Positions 1-6,840 of a stretch of 9,203 nt of DNA are shown here, one piece after another. The stretch's first letter is position 1, and each line of letters begins with the position of its first letter. The DNA is from Christensenellaceae bacterium (GTDB lineage: Bacteria; Bacillota; Clostridia; Christensenellales; Borkfalkiaceae): the NCBI GenBank assembly GCA_948482865.1, contig CAOMHR010000055.1, forward strand, positions 1 through 9,203. The letters are read 5' to 3'. The position numbers and the translations under genes are program-made. Under the pieces are notes generated by a model. That model made no database searches and was not told the DNA's origin. It was given only the letters and a program-made list of their open reading frames with translations.

Positions 1-1
1 C

Positions 2-52
2 TGGACGGCGTTTGCACCCGTCTTTGCAAAGACGGTTCAAATTAATATTTAA
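2..52 (+). CDS. C-terminal tail of an unidentified upstream gene (partial)
   Basis: The first bases can be read as the last 16 codons of a gene that starts before the window, giving WTAFAPVFAKTVQINI and a TAA at 50-52. This frame is preferred because its stop falls directly against the terminator hairpin that starts at 53. A second frame (stop at 43-45) is also possible, while the third would read on through the terminator. Nothing in 16 residues allows a function to be assigned. The gene is inferred mainly from the terminator that follows. Confidence 0.3.
   Translation, partial: WTAFAPVFAKTVQINI
18..35. repeat. Perfect 18-bp palindrome
   Basis: CCGTCTTTGCAAAGACGG is identical to its own reverse complement. 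It could form a hairpin in RNA or be a dyad DNA site. No T-run follows it, so it is not a classical terminator by itself. It lies within the probable last codons of the upstream gene, 18 bases before the real terminator stem. Its role is unknown and it may be chance. Confidence 0.5.
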
Positions 53-90
53 GCGGCTTACGTTATATGTACGCCGCCGATTTTATTTTT
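53..90 (+). terminator. Rho-independent terminator of the upstream gene
   Basis: GCGGC (53-57) pairs with GCCGC (73-77), and after a one-base mismatch TAC (59-61) pairs with GTA (69-71), closing a loop of about 7 bases. The stem is followed by CGATTTTATTTTT, a T-rich tract at 81-90. The T tract occupies the place where the -35 region of the dinB promoter would fall. Confidence 0.65.
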
Positions 91-103
91 CATTTTAGTT
101 GAT

Positions 104-109
104 TATAAT
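104..109 (+). promoter_or_regulatory. Probable -10 box of the dinB promoter
   Basis: An exact TATAAT lies at 104-109. At the usual 17-base spacing the -35 position (81-86) reads TTTTAT, a poor match that lies in the preceding terminator's T tract. A TG occurs one base too far upstream for a canonical extended -10. The predicted start near 116 gives a leader of only about 11 bases. I found no Firmicute-type LexA/DinR box (CGAAC-N4-GTTCG) nearby, so SOS control is not supported by the sequence. Confidence 0.5.
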
Positions 110-126
110 ATAGACGTTTCGGTATT

Positions 127-1434
127 ATGGAAAGGATTATAATTCATTCCGACTTGAATAACTTTTACGCCTCGGTCGAAAGGTTGCTTAACCCGGACCT
201 GAACGGCGTGCCGGTTGCCGTCTGCGGAAGCAGGGAAGAGCGGCACGGCATAGTGTTGGCAAAATGCGAGCAAGCCAAAAAGCGCGGCGTTAAAACGGGC
301 GACACAATCTGGCAGGCTCAGAAAAAATGCCCCGGTCTGGTGATTGTTCCGCCGCACTTCGATACTTATATAAAATACTCTATGAAAGTCCGCGCAATCT
401 ACGCCCGCTACACCGACCTTATCGAAAGTTACGGCATAGACGAGTGCTGGCTGGACGTGTCGCACAGTACGCTTCTGTTTCCCGCGTTCGGCGGTGACAA
501 GTATACCGAAAAGGACGGGGTTAAATATTATTCGGAAGAGTTTTTAAGGCATCTCGGCGACGTTATCAGAAATGCTGTTAAAAGCGAGCTGGGCATTACC
601 GTATCCTGCGGGGTGTCGTTTAACAAAGTTTACGCCAAATTGGGTTCCGACCTGAAAAAGCCTGACGGCACTTCGGTAATTTCCGCCGCGTATTATAAAA
701 ACGTGATATTCGGTCTGCCCGTGGAAGATTTGCTTTTCGTGGGCAAAGCCACCTGCAGGAAATTAAACGATATGGGCTTTAACACAATAGGCAGGCTTGC
801 GGCTGCGGACGACGGTCTGATGTATAAAACATTCGGCAAGGTGGGGCGCACTCTCTTGAAAAACGCCCGCGGCGAAGACGACGACCCGGTGCGGCATATG
901 GACGATAAGAGAGAGATGAAGTCGATAGGCAATTCGTGTACCTACGCCGAAGACGTGACTGACCCGCATAAAATAAAGCGGCTTTTGTACGTCTTGTCGG
1001 AGAGCGTTGCCGCGCGGCTGAGAGAGTCCGGTCAGGGGCTTGCGGACACCGTCCACCTGTGGGTACGCGACAGCGCTTTAAACGATTTTTCGGTACAGAA
1101 AAAAGTCAGACACACAGCGCTATGCGGCGAAATAGCAAAACACGCTTTCGACCTTTTTCGGCAAAGCGTTAAAATGCCTTTTAAAGTGCGTTCGCTGGGC
1201 GTAACCGTTTCTGGATTCGATAACGGCAAATCGCAGCTTACCGTAGACGAGACCTGCGGCAACTATAAAAAACTTGAAAAGGTTGAAAAATGCGTTGACG
1301 AAATACGTAAAAAACACGGCTATGATAAACTTCAAAGGAGCATTGTGGCGGAAGACCCCAACGAGATGCGCAACGACGTTAAGAGCACACATCTTATAAA
1401 ACCCGCAAAAATCGACTATCCCGACAAGGACTGA
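127..1434 (+). CDS. dinB: DNA polymerase IV, Y-family translesion polymerase
   Basis: This 435-residue protein is an error-prone Y-family polymerase that copies past damaged bases. The first metal-binding motif is HSDLNNFYASVE (7-18), with D9 as metal ligand and Y14 at the steric-gate position that excludes ribonucleotides. The catalytic pair D105-E106 sits in YGIDECWLDVS (102-112). The family signature SCGVSFNKVYAKLGSDLKKP spans 160-179, and a helix-hairpin-helix thumb segment lies at about 199-225. The rest is the little-finger domain plus a charged tail. SQLTVDE (369-375) is only a weak candidate for a sliding-clamp motif. Compared with E. coli DinB (about 350 aa) it is longer, with extra residues near 113-140 and at the C-terminus, as I recall for many clostridial relatives. 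The start is fixed by an in-frame stop at 106-108 and by alignment of the N-terminus. No Shine-Dalgarno sequence precedes it. No terminator follows, so transcripts may continue into glnN. Confidence 0.93.
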   Translation: MERIIIHSDLNNFYASVERLLNPDLNGVPVAVCGSREERHGIVLAKCEQAKKRGVKTGDTIWQAQKKCPGLVIVPPHFDTYIKYSMKVRAIYARYTDLIESYGIDECWLDVSHSTLLFPAFGGDKYTEKDGVKYYSEEFLRHLGDVIRNAVKSELGITVSCGVSFNKVYAKLGSDLKKPDGTSVISAAYYKNVIFGLPVEDLLFVGKATCRKLNDMGFNTIGRLAAADDGLMYKTFGKVGRTLLKNARGEDDDPVRHMDDKREMKSIGNSCTYAEDVTDPHKIKRLLYVLSESVAARLRESGQGLADTVHLWVRDSALNDFSVQKKVRHTALCGEIAKHAFDLFRQSVKMPFKVRSLGVTVSGFDNGKSQLTVDETCGNYKKLEKVEKCVDEIRKKHGYDKLQRSIVAEDPNEMRNDVKSTHLIKPAKIDYPDKD

Positions 1435-1448
1435 CAATGCGCAAGCGT

Positions 1449-1477
1449 TTGACAGTTTAAATTAATTGGAATATAAT
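1449..1477 (+). promoter_or_regulatory. Perfect-consensus sigma-A promoter for glnN
   Basis: TTGACA (1449-1454), a spacer of exactly 17 bases, then TATAAT (1472-1477). Both hexamers match the consensus fully. The predicted start near 1484 gives a leader of about 24 bases, too short for a riboswitch. I saw no obvious dyad operator overlapping it. It implies strong basal transcription of the glutamine synthetase. Confidence 0.88.
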
Positions 1478-1492
1478 AAAACCATTCATTAC

Positions 1493-1499
1493 AAGGAGA
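1493..1499 (+). promoter_or_regulatory. Ribosome binding site that fixes the glnN start
   Basis: AAGGAGA lies 8 bases before ATG 1508. It shows that the in-frame TTG at 1466, which lies inside the promoter, is not the start. Confidence 0.9.
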
Positions 1500-1507
1500 T
1501 AAAATTT

Positions 1508-3589
1508 ATGAATCTTCCCGAGCTGTTCGGAGAAAACGTATTTAGCGAAAAAGTGCAGAAAGAGAGACTGCCCAAAGAAGTGTATAAAGCCTTGCGCGAC
1601 ACGGTAGAGTCCGGCAAGCGTCTTGACACGTCTATCGCCAGCGCGGTTGCTGCCGCTATGAAGGACTGGGCGGTGTCAAAGGGCGCAACCCACTATACGC
1701 ACTGGTTTCAGCCCCTTACGGGACTTGCCGCCGAAAAGCACGACAGTTTTATCGAACCGGACGGCGACGGTGTCATAATGCACCTTACGGGCAAATCGCT
1801 CATAGTGGGCGAACCCGACGCTTCGAGTTTCCCTTCGGGCGGTTCGCGCGCGACGTATATGGCGCGGGGTTATACGGCTTGGGACCCCACTTCGCCCGCA
1901 TTCGTAAAGGATGGAACGCTGTACATACCCACGATTTTCGTGTCATACACCGGCGAAACCCTTGATAAAAAGGCGCCGCTGCTCCGTTCTATGAACGCTG
2001 TTGACCGTCAGGCAAAACGCATTTTAAAACTGTTCGGCATAGACTGCAAAAAGGTTTCTACCACGGTAGGTCCCGAACAGGAATATTTTTTAATTCCGGA
2101 AGACGAGTATTTAAAGCGCAAAGATTTGCGCCTTTGCGGCAGAACGCTTTTCGGCGCGCCGCTTGCCCGCGGACAGGAGCTTGAAGACCATTACTTCGGC
2201 GCAATCAAGAAAAAGGTCGGCGACTTCATGCGCGATCTGGACGAAGAACTGTGGAGCTACGGCATACTTTCCAAAACCAAGCATAACGAAGTTGCGCCCG
2301 CCCAGCACGAAATGGCGCCCGTGTTCACCACCAGCAACGTGGCGGTAGACGGCAATATGCTGACAATGGAAACAATGAAATCGGTTGCAAAAAAACACGG
2401 ACTTGTGTGCCTTTTGCATGAAAAGCCCTTTGAAGGTATCAACGGCAGCGGAAAACACAACAACTGGTCTATGTCCACCGACACGGGTTTAAATCTGTTA
2501 AACCCCGGCGACTCGCCCGAAACGAACACACTTTTCAAACTCGTGCTTGCGGCTGTCGTAAAATCGGTTGACGACTATCAGGGCATTTTGCGCGCTTCTG
2601 TGGCTTCCGCAGGGAACGACCACAGGCTGGGCGCGAACGAAGCTCCGCCCGCTATAATTTCAATTTATCTCGGCGACCAGATAGGCGCGCTTGTCGACTG
2701 TATAGTCAAGGGTAAAAACTATGTTGCGCCGTCGTCGCCGCAGGGTTCGATAGGTATTCCCGAATCGCCAATATTCCCCAAGGACGCGACGGACAGAAAC
2801 CGCACGTCTCCGTTTGCTTTTACGGGCAATAAATTCGAGTTCAGAATGCTCGGCTCGCAGGCGAACGTAGCCGACGCCAATATAGGTCTCAACACCATAG
2901 TAGCGGACGCGTTTATGTCCTTTGCCGACGAGCTTGAAGGCAAGAAGGACGTTGAAAAGGCGGCAAACGCGATTATCGCGCGCGAGCTTAAAGAGCACTA
3001 CCGCATAATTTTCAACGAAGACGGTTACGGTCCCGGCTGGGAAGGCGAGGCGGCTAAACGCGGACTTCTGAACAACAAAACTACAGCCGACGCGATTCCC
3101 GTATTGTACGAAGATAAAAACGTTGAAGTATTTGTTAAACAGGGCGTTTACAGCAGGGCGGAAGCGGTTGCCCGCGCGGATATAAGGCTTGAAAATTACA
3201 CCAAGATTATAAATATCGAAGCTCTGACCATGATAGAAATGGCAAAGCGCGACGTTATCCCCGCAGTGTCGGACTTTATTGCAACGCTGTGCCAGAACCT
3301 TGCTTCCAAACAGGCGGTTATGGACGGTTTGCCCTGCGGCGCGGAAAAGGAGCTTATAACAAAACTTTCCGGTTTGAACGACAGGACTGCCGCCGCCGTC
3401 GGTAAACTGGAATGCGATTTGGGCAAAATAGATAAGAACGATGTGCGCAACGCGTCGCAGTCTATGGCACACGTGATTATCCCCGATATGCGCGAGATAC
3501 GCAACGCCGTTGACGAAATGGAAAAACTGACGTCTTCCGACTACTGGCCCTATCCGACTTATTTCGACATACTTTACGGTGTAAACTGA
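1508..3589 (+). CDS. glnN: Glutamine synthetase type III (GSIII)
   Basis: The 693-residue enzyme joins ammonia to glutamate using ATP, forming glutamine in the cytoplasm. Its length is right for GSIII (about 700-730 aa) and far above GSI (about 470). Type III signatures are THYTHWFQPLTGLAAEKHD (61-79) and GEPDASSFPSGGSRATY near 101-117. The catalytic core follows: GPEQEYF (188-194, metal-ligand glutamates), KTKHNEVAPAQHEMAP (256-271), NGSGKHNNWS (312-321), AGNDHRLGANEAPPA (368-382) and FEFRMLGSQ (443-451). The C-terminal end carries the typical DYWPYPTYFDILYG. ATG 1508 is chosen for its strong ribosome site and family alignment; an upstream TTG would add 14 unrelated residues. It has its own perfect promoter and a strong terminator, so it can be made as a single-gene transcript. 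No PII, AmtB or glutamate synthase gene is adjacent. The family is common in Clostridia, Bacteroidetes and some cyanobacteria. Confidence 0.97.
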   Translation: MNLPELFGENVFSEKVQKERLPKEVYKALRDTVESGKRLDTSIASAVAAAMKDWAVSKGATHYTHWFQPLTGLAAEKHDSFIEPDGDGVIMHLTGKSLIVGEPDASSFPSGGSRATYMARGYTAWDPTSPAFVKDGTLYIPTIFVSYTGETLDKKAPLLRSMNAVDRQAKRILKLFGIDCKKVSTTVGPEQEYFLIPEDEYLKRKDLRLCGRTLFGAPLARGQELEDHYFGAIKKKVGDFMRDLDEELWSYGILSKTKHNEVAPAQHEMAPVFTTSNVAVDGNMLTMETMKSVAKKHGLVCLLHEKPFEGINGSGKHNNWSMSTDTGLNLLNPGDSPETNTLFKLVLAAVVKSVDDYQGILRASVASAGNDHRLGANEAPPAIISIYLGDQIGALVDCIVKGKNYVAPSSPQGSIGIPESPIFPKDATDRNRTSPFAFTGNKFEFRMLGSQANVADANIGLNTIVADAFMSFADELEGKKDVEKAANAIIARELKEHYRIIFNEDGYGPGWEGEAAKRGLLNNKTTADAIPVLYEDKNVEVFVKQGVYSRAEAVARADIRLENYTKIINIEALTMIEMAKRDVIPAVSDFIATLCQNLASKQAVMDGLPCGAEKELITKLSGLNDRTAAAVGKLECDLGKIDKNDVRNASQSMAHVIIPDMREIRNAVDEMEKLTSSDYWPYPTYFDILYGVN

Positions 3590-3594
3590 AACAT

Positions 3595-3627
3595 AAGCCT
3601 GCAAAAATTTGCAGGCTTTTTTATTTT
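3595..3627 (+). terminator. Rho-independent terminator of glnN
   Basis: AAGCCTGC (3595-3602) pairs with GCAGGCTT (3611-3618), and the AAAAATTT between them can extend the stem. A run of T at 3617-3622 and further T-rich sequence follow. It begins 5 bases after the glnN stop codon. There is no T tract on the opposite side, so it works in the + direction only. Confidence 0.93.
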
Positions 3628-3646
3628 AATAAAACGACGAAAGGGT

Positions 3647-3675
3647 TTTACAAACACATTTTTAAATGATATAAT
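3647..3675 (+). promoter_or_regulatory. Sigma-A promoter with extended -10 for clc
   Basis: TTTACA (3647-3652, five of six matches), a 17-base spacer, then TATAAT (3670-3675) preceded by TGA, which makes the extended -10 form TGnTATAAT. The predicted start near 3682 gives a leader of about 24 bases. The only ribosome-site candidate is GGTG at 3697-3700, five bases before the ATG and weak. Confidence 0.82.
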
Positions 3676-3705
3676 TGCACGGTAAATAATTCACTCGGTG
3701 TAAAA

Positions 3706-5352
3706 ATGACGGTAAAAGAAAGATTCAAAAAAAATCTGCGGCTTTTTGCCGACAACGGAATAAACCTGTTGCTTATCAGCATACTCACGGGGCTTTTTGC
3801 GGGCGTTGTCATTACGTTTTATAATATTTTAATGAACTTCGGCGAAGATACTTCGCAAAAATTTTACGATTTGTTCATTAAAAATCCCGCATTCATTCCG
3901 CTGTTGTTTTTGGCTCTTGCGGCGGGTGCGGTACTGATAGGCACGCTTGTAAAATTTGTTCCTATGATACGCGGCAGCGGCATTCCGCAGATAGAAGGCG
4001 CGGCGCGCGGCGTGGTGCGGTTCAAATGGTACGTTACTATGTGCAGTATGTTCGCGGCTTCCCTGATGTGCGTATTTCTGGGCTATCCTGCTGGTGCGGA
4101 AGGTCCTTCGCTGGAAATGGGCGGTTGTGCAGGCAGCGCGGCGTCGCAGCTTTGCAGGCGCAACTTTATGGTGCGCAGGTTGCAGATAGCGGCAGGTTCG
4201 AGCGCGGGTCTTGCGGTTGCGTTCAACGCGCCCGTCACAGGTTTGGTTTTTGCTCTGGAAGAAGCGTTCCGCTCATTTTCGCCGCAGGTGTTCATATGCG
4301 CGGCTGTAAGCGTTATAACTTCTCTTTTCACCCGCAACGCGATACGCGCGGGGCTTGATTCGTGTACGTCCTGGGATTTGGGAGTGGGCTTTTCCTTTCA
4401 CGAATTTCGGTTCACTTTCGCATTTGACGCGCAGGGCGGGCTTTTCTGCCTTTGGACGGCGCTCGCCGCGTTCATTACTTCGCTTGCAGGCGTGGGATTT
4501 TACTACCTTGTTTTCGCCTGTAAAAAAGTTTTTAAGCGTATCACCTTTTTCAAGGGCGCCGGCAAGTATATAATACCTTTCTGCTTAGCAGGCGCGTTCG
4601 GGCTAATCACCGTGTATTCTCTCGGCGGCGGACACGCTTTTATAGACGCTCTTGCAACGGGCGGCGACGGAGCGATAGATATCTCGCGCGTGTTCGGGCT
4701 GGGCATTGCGGCAAGTCTTGTGATTATAGTAATAATCCGCTTTATTACGGCGGTGCTTACAATGGGTTGCGGGGTGCCGTGCGGCGTGTTTATTCCAATG
4801 CTCGCTATCGGCGCGGGGATAGGCGCGATTCTTTCGCTCGGGTTCCAACGCGGCGGAATGGACGGGGCGTATTCGGACTATCTTGTAATAATCTGTATGG
4901 CGGCGTTCTTTACCTGTATAGTAAAAGCTCCCGTTACGGGCATAGTAATGGTTTTCGAACTTACGGGTCAGTTCACCAATTTAATCCCCGCGATAATAGG
5001 CGTTGTGATTGGCTATCTCGTGGGTATGCTGTTCAAGACCGAAGGCATTTACGAAAAGAATCTTGCCCAGTTTATCAAGGATGAAAAAATTTACGACAGC
5101 TTTAAAAAGGTGCGCGTAAACATAACGGTTATGCCCCAAAGCAGGGCGGAAGGCAGGAAAGTGCGCCAGATTATCTGGCCAGCCAACGGGCTTGTGACGG
5201 AGCGGGTAACCGCGGCTGGCGAAGCGTCCGTTCCCGACGGCGAAACCTTGCTTTGCGCTGGCGACAAGCTGACTTTCGAGTGCGAAACCGACAGTGAAAA
5301 GGAGCTTGGAGACTATCTTTCCGAGATAGTGGGAAAAGCCGAAAGCGGTTGA
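3706..5352 (+). CDS. ClC-family H+/Cl- exchange transporter with C-terminal TrkA_C (RCK_C) domain
   Basis: This 548-residue membrane protein has about ten hydrophobic stretches between residues 20 and 445. The ClC ion-pathway motifs are all present: RGSGIPQIEGA (89-99, S91 as the central ion-binding serine), AGAEGPSLEMG (129-139, E132 as the gating glutamate), FALEEAF (182-188, E186 matching the proton-transfer glutamate E203 of E. coli ClcA), and CGVFIPMLAIG (359-369). Y449 in GIYEKNL fits the conserved tyrosine Y445. Retaining both glutamates points to proton-coupled antiport rather than a passive channel (inference from the family). GSGIP argues for chloride rather than the fluoride-type CLC-F. 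Residues 471-543 look like a TrkA_C/RCK_C ligand-binding domain, ending in PDGETLLCAGDKLTFE, which probably gives cytoplasmic regulation. One oddity is A131 where most relatives have the arginine of GREGP. No terminator follows; the purA promoter begins 8 bases after the stop. Confidence 0.93.
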   Translation: MTVKERFKKNLRLFADNGINLLLISILTGLFAGVVITFYNILMNFGEDTSQKFYDLFIKNPAFIPLLFLALAAGAVLIGTLVKFVPMIRGSGIPQIEGAARGVVRFKWYVTMCSMFAASLMCVFLGYPAGAEGPSLEMGGCAGSAASQLCRRNFMVRRLQIAAGSSAGLAVAFNAPVTGLVFALEEAFRSFSPQVFICAAVSVITSLFTRNAIRAGLDSCTSWDLGVGFSFHEFRFTFAFDAQGGLFCLWTALAAFITSLAGVGFYYLVFACKKVFKRITFFKGAGKYIIPFCLAGAFGLITVYSLGGGHAFIDALATGGDGAIDISRVFGLGIAASLVIIVIIRFITAVLTMGCGVPCGVFIPMLAIGAGIGAILSLGFQRGGMDGAYSDYLVIICMAAFFTCIVKAPVTGIVMVFELTGQFTNLIPAIIGVVIGYLVGMLFKTEGIYEKNLAQFIKDEKIYDSFKKVRVNITVMPQSRAEGRKVRQIIWPANGLVTERVTAAGEASVPDGETLLCAGDKLTFECETDSEKELGDYLSEIVGKAESG

Positions 5353-5359
5353 AATTAGA

Positions 5360-5388
5360 TTGACTATACCGTGGTTTTGGTTTATAAT
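5360..5388 (+). promoter_or_regulatory. Sigma-A promoter for purA
   Basis: TTGACT (5360-5365, five of six), a 17-base spacer and TATAAT (5383-5388). The predicted start near 5395 gives a leader of about 29 bases. I do not see a purine riboswitch, and there is no room for one. I did not recognise a PurR box. Confidence 0.85.
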
Positions 5389-5410
5389 ATATAACGTAAA
5401 ACACATTAAT

Positions 5411-5415
5411 AAGGA
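5411..5415 (+). promoter_or_regulatory. Likely purA ribosome binding site
   Basis: AAGGA at 5411-5415 lies 8 bases before ATG 5424. A second AAGGA at 5418-5422 is only one base from the ATG and too close to serve. The duplicated motif is a minor curiosity. Confidence 0.7.
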
Positions 5416-5423
5416 CGAAGGAA

Positions 5424-6704
5424 ATGCTAACGAGTATTTGTGGAATTAACTGGGGCGACGAAGGCAAGGGCAGAATGGTCGATTTGCTTTCACGCGACTT
5501 TGACGTGGTCTGCCGCTATCAGGGCGGAAACAACGCGGGTCACACCGTAATCAACGAAAGGGGTAAGTTTATTTTGAATTTGCTTCCTTCGGGAATACTG
5601 CGCGAAAACGTCGTAAACGTTATGGGGTGCGGTATGGTTATAGACTTAAAGCACCTTTGCGGCGAGATAGAAAGTCTCAGAAAGGGCGGCATTAAAATTT
5701 CGCCCGAAAACCTGAAGATAAGCGACAAAGCCATTATCACTATGCCTTACAACGTTTTGCAGGACATAATGGAAGAAGACAGGCTCACGAAAGCAACCGG
5801 CAAACCCTACGGCTCAACCCGCCGCGGCATTGCCCCCGTTTATGCGGACAAGTATATGAAAAAGGCTTTCCGTATGGGCGAACTTCTGAATACGGATCTG
5901 TTGTACAAGCGTATACCTGACATAGTCGCTTGGAAAAATATGACCATAAAAGCATACGGCTTTGAACCGGTTAAAACCGAAGAAGTAATCGAATATTTCG
6001 AAAAGTACGGCAAACCCCTTGCGGAGTACGTTTGCGACACGGGCGAATTTTTGAACGAAGCAAACGCTTGCGGCAAAAATATTATGTTCGAAGCCCAGCT
6101 GGGCGCTCTGCGCGACATTGACTACGGCATAGTTCCCTATACGTCTTCTTCGTCGACGATAGCGGCGTACGCGCCCATCGGAGCGGGCGTTCCCAATTTG
6201 AAACTTACGAACTCAATAGGCATAATGAAAGCGTATTCAAGCTGCGTTGGCGCAGGACCGTTTACGTGCGAATATTTCGGTGAAAAAGCCGAAAAGCTGC
6301 GCGAAGCGGGCGGCGAATACGGTGCGGCAACCGGTAGACCCAGAAGGGTGGGACCCTTTGACGTGGTTGCTTCGCGTTACGGCATACGCTGTCAGGGCGC
6401 GGACGAAATTGCTTTGACAAAGCTGGACGTTCTGGACGGCTATGAAGAGATTGAAATTTGCACGCACTACCTGCTTGACGGCAAAACGATTGACAGCTTT
6501 CCTTTCACGGACGTTTTAGATGATTGCAAACCCGTTCTTGAAAAAGTAAAGGGTTGGCACTGCGACATTTCGAAATGCCGCAAGAAGGAAGATTTGCCCA
6601 AAGAAGCGCTTGATTATATTATGCTTCTGGAAATACTTTGCGGCTGCAAAATAAGGTACGTATCCGTCGGGGCGGAACGCGACGCTTACATAAAAATGTA
6701 TTGA
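5424..6704 (+). CDS. purA: Adenylosuccinate synthetase
   Basis: The 426-residue enzyme joins IMP and aspartate with GTP to give adenylosuccinate, the first committed step from IMP to AMP. The length is normal (about 420-430). Motifs in order are GINWGDEGKGRMVD (7-20, D12 as the general base), QGGNNAGHTV (33-42, H40 as the catalytic histidine), GSTRRGIAPVYADK (130-143), EAQLGALRDIDYG (223-235), VGAGPF (275-280), TGRPRRVG (303-310, aspartate-binding loop), LTKLDVLDG (331-339, guanine-specifying TKLD) and SVGAERD (414-420). Several positions differ from E. coli-type PurA: N9 for Q, N52 for the histidine of LHLIPSG, EAQLG for EGAQG, and P311 for tryptophan. The N9 and QLG forms also occur, as I recall, in a clostridial PurA branch. 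Both catalytic residues are kept, so the protein is probably active. It has its own promoter and terminator. No purB or other purine gene is adjacent. Confidence 0.94.
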   Translation: MLTSICGINWGDEGKGRMVDLLSRDFDVVCRYQGGNNAGHTVINERGKFILNLLPSGILRENVVNVMGCGMVIDLKHLCGEIESLRKGGIKISPENLKISDKAIITMPYNVLQDIMEEDRLTKATGKPYGSTRRGIAPVYADKYMKKAFRMGELLNTDLLYKRIPDIVAWKNMTIKAYGFEPVKTEEVIEYFEKYGKPLAEYVCDTGEFLNEANACGKNIMFEAQLGALRDIDYGIVPYTSSSSTIAAYAPIGAGVPNLKLTNSIGIMKAYSSCVGAGPFTCEYFGEKAEKLREAGGEYGAATGRPRRVGPFDVVASRYGIRCQGADEIALTKLDVLDGYEEIEICTHYLLDGKTIDSFPFTDVLDDCKPVLEKVKGWHCDISKCRKKEDLPKEALDYIMLLEILCGCKIRYVSVGAERDAYIKMY

Positions 6705-6726
6705 TAAGCCTTTATAATTAAACTTT

Positions 6727-6762
6727 AAAGCGGTACGGCGTAAACGGCGTGCCGCTTTTATC
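6727..6762 (+). terminator. Rho-independent terminator of purA
   Basis: AAAGCGGTACG (6727-6737) pairs with CGTGCCGCTTT (6748-6758) through 11 base pairs including one G-U pair. The 10-base loop can close further through CG/CG. The stem ends in TTTTAT. It starts 22 bases after the purA stop. Confidence 0.85.
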
Positions 6763-6805
6763 GTGGGCTTTAATCTTAAAACGCGTTCTGAAATTTTATT
6801 TTTAG

Positions 6806-6834
6806 TTGCAAAACAGGGGGATATGTTATATAAT
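6806..6834 (+). promoter_or_regulatory. Promoter that starts transcription at the dapF start codon
   Basis: TTGCAA (6806-6811, four of six), a 17-base spacer and TATAAT (6829-6834). If the last base of the -10 box is position -7, position +1 is 6841, the A of the dapF ATG. The predicted message is therefore leaderless. Confidence 0.65.
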
Positions 6835-6840
6835 AAAATT

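Noticed and set aside
53..126. LexA/DinR SOS box upstream of dinB
   Set aside because: The nearest partial dyad, around ACGTTATATGTACG, lacks the GAAC and GTTC half-sites and is better explained as part of the terminator stem-loop.
1435..1451. Possible terminator after dinB (AATGC-GCAA-GCGTT stem with a GNRA-like loop)
   Set aside because: The stem is about five weak pairs with a G-U and no T tract, and it runs into the glnN -35 box.
1466..1507. TTG start extending GlnN by 14 residues
   Set aside because: The TTG lies inside the perfect promoter, upstream of the predicted transcript start. ATG 1508 has a strong ribosome site and fits the family.
2660..3604. Long open frame on the minus strand (314 codons) inside glnN
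   Set aside because: It lies entirely opposite the confident glnN gene and its terminator, shows no family motif and has no ribosome site. It is a by-product of the codon use of glnN.
6713..6718. Additional TATAAT just after purA
   Set aside because: No -35-like sequence lies at the right distance, and any transcript would run at once into the purA terminator.
6763..6840. GTG start extending DapF by 26 residues
   Set aside because: The extension would begin right after the purA terminator and cross the dapF promoter. Family members start at MKFxKMHG.
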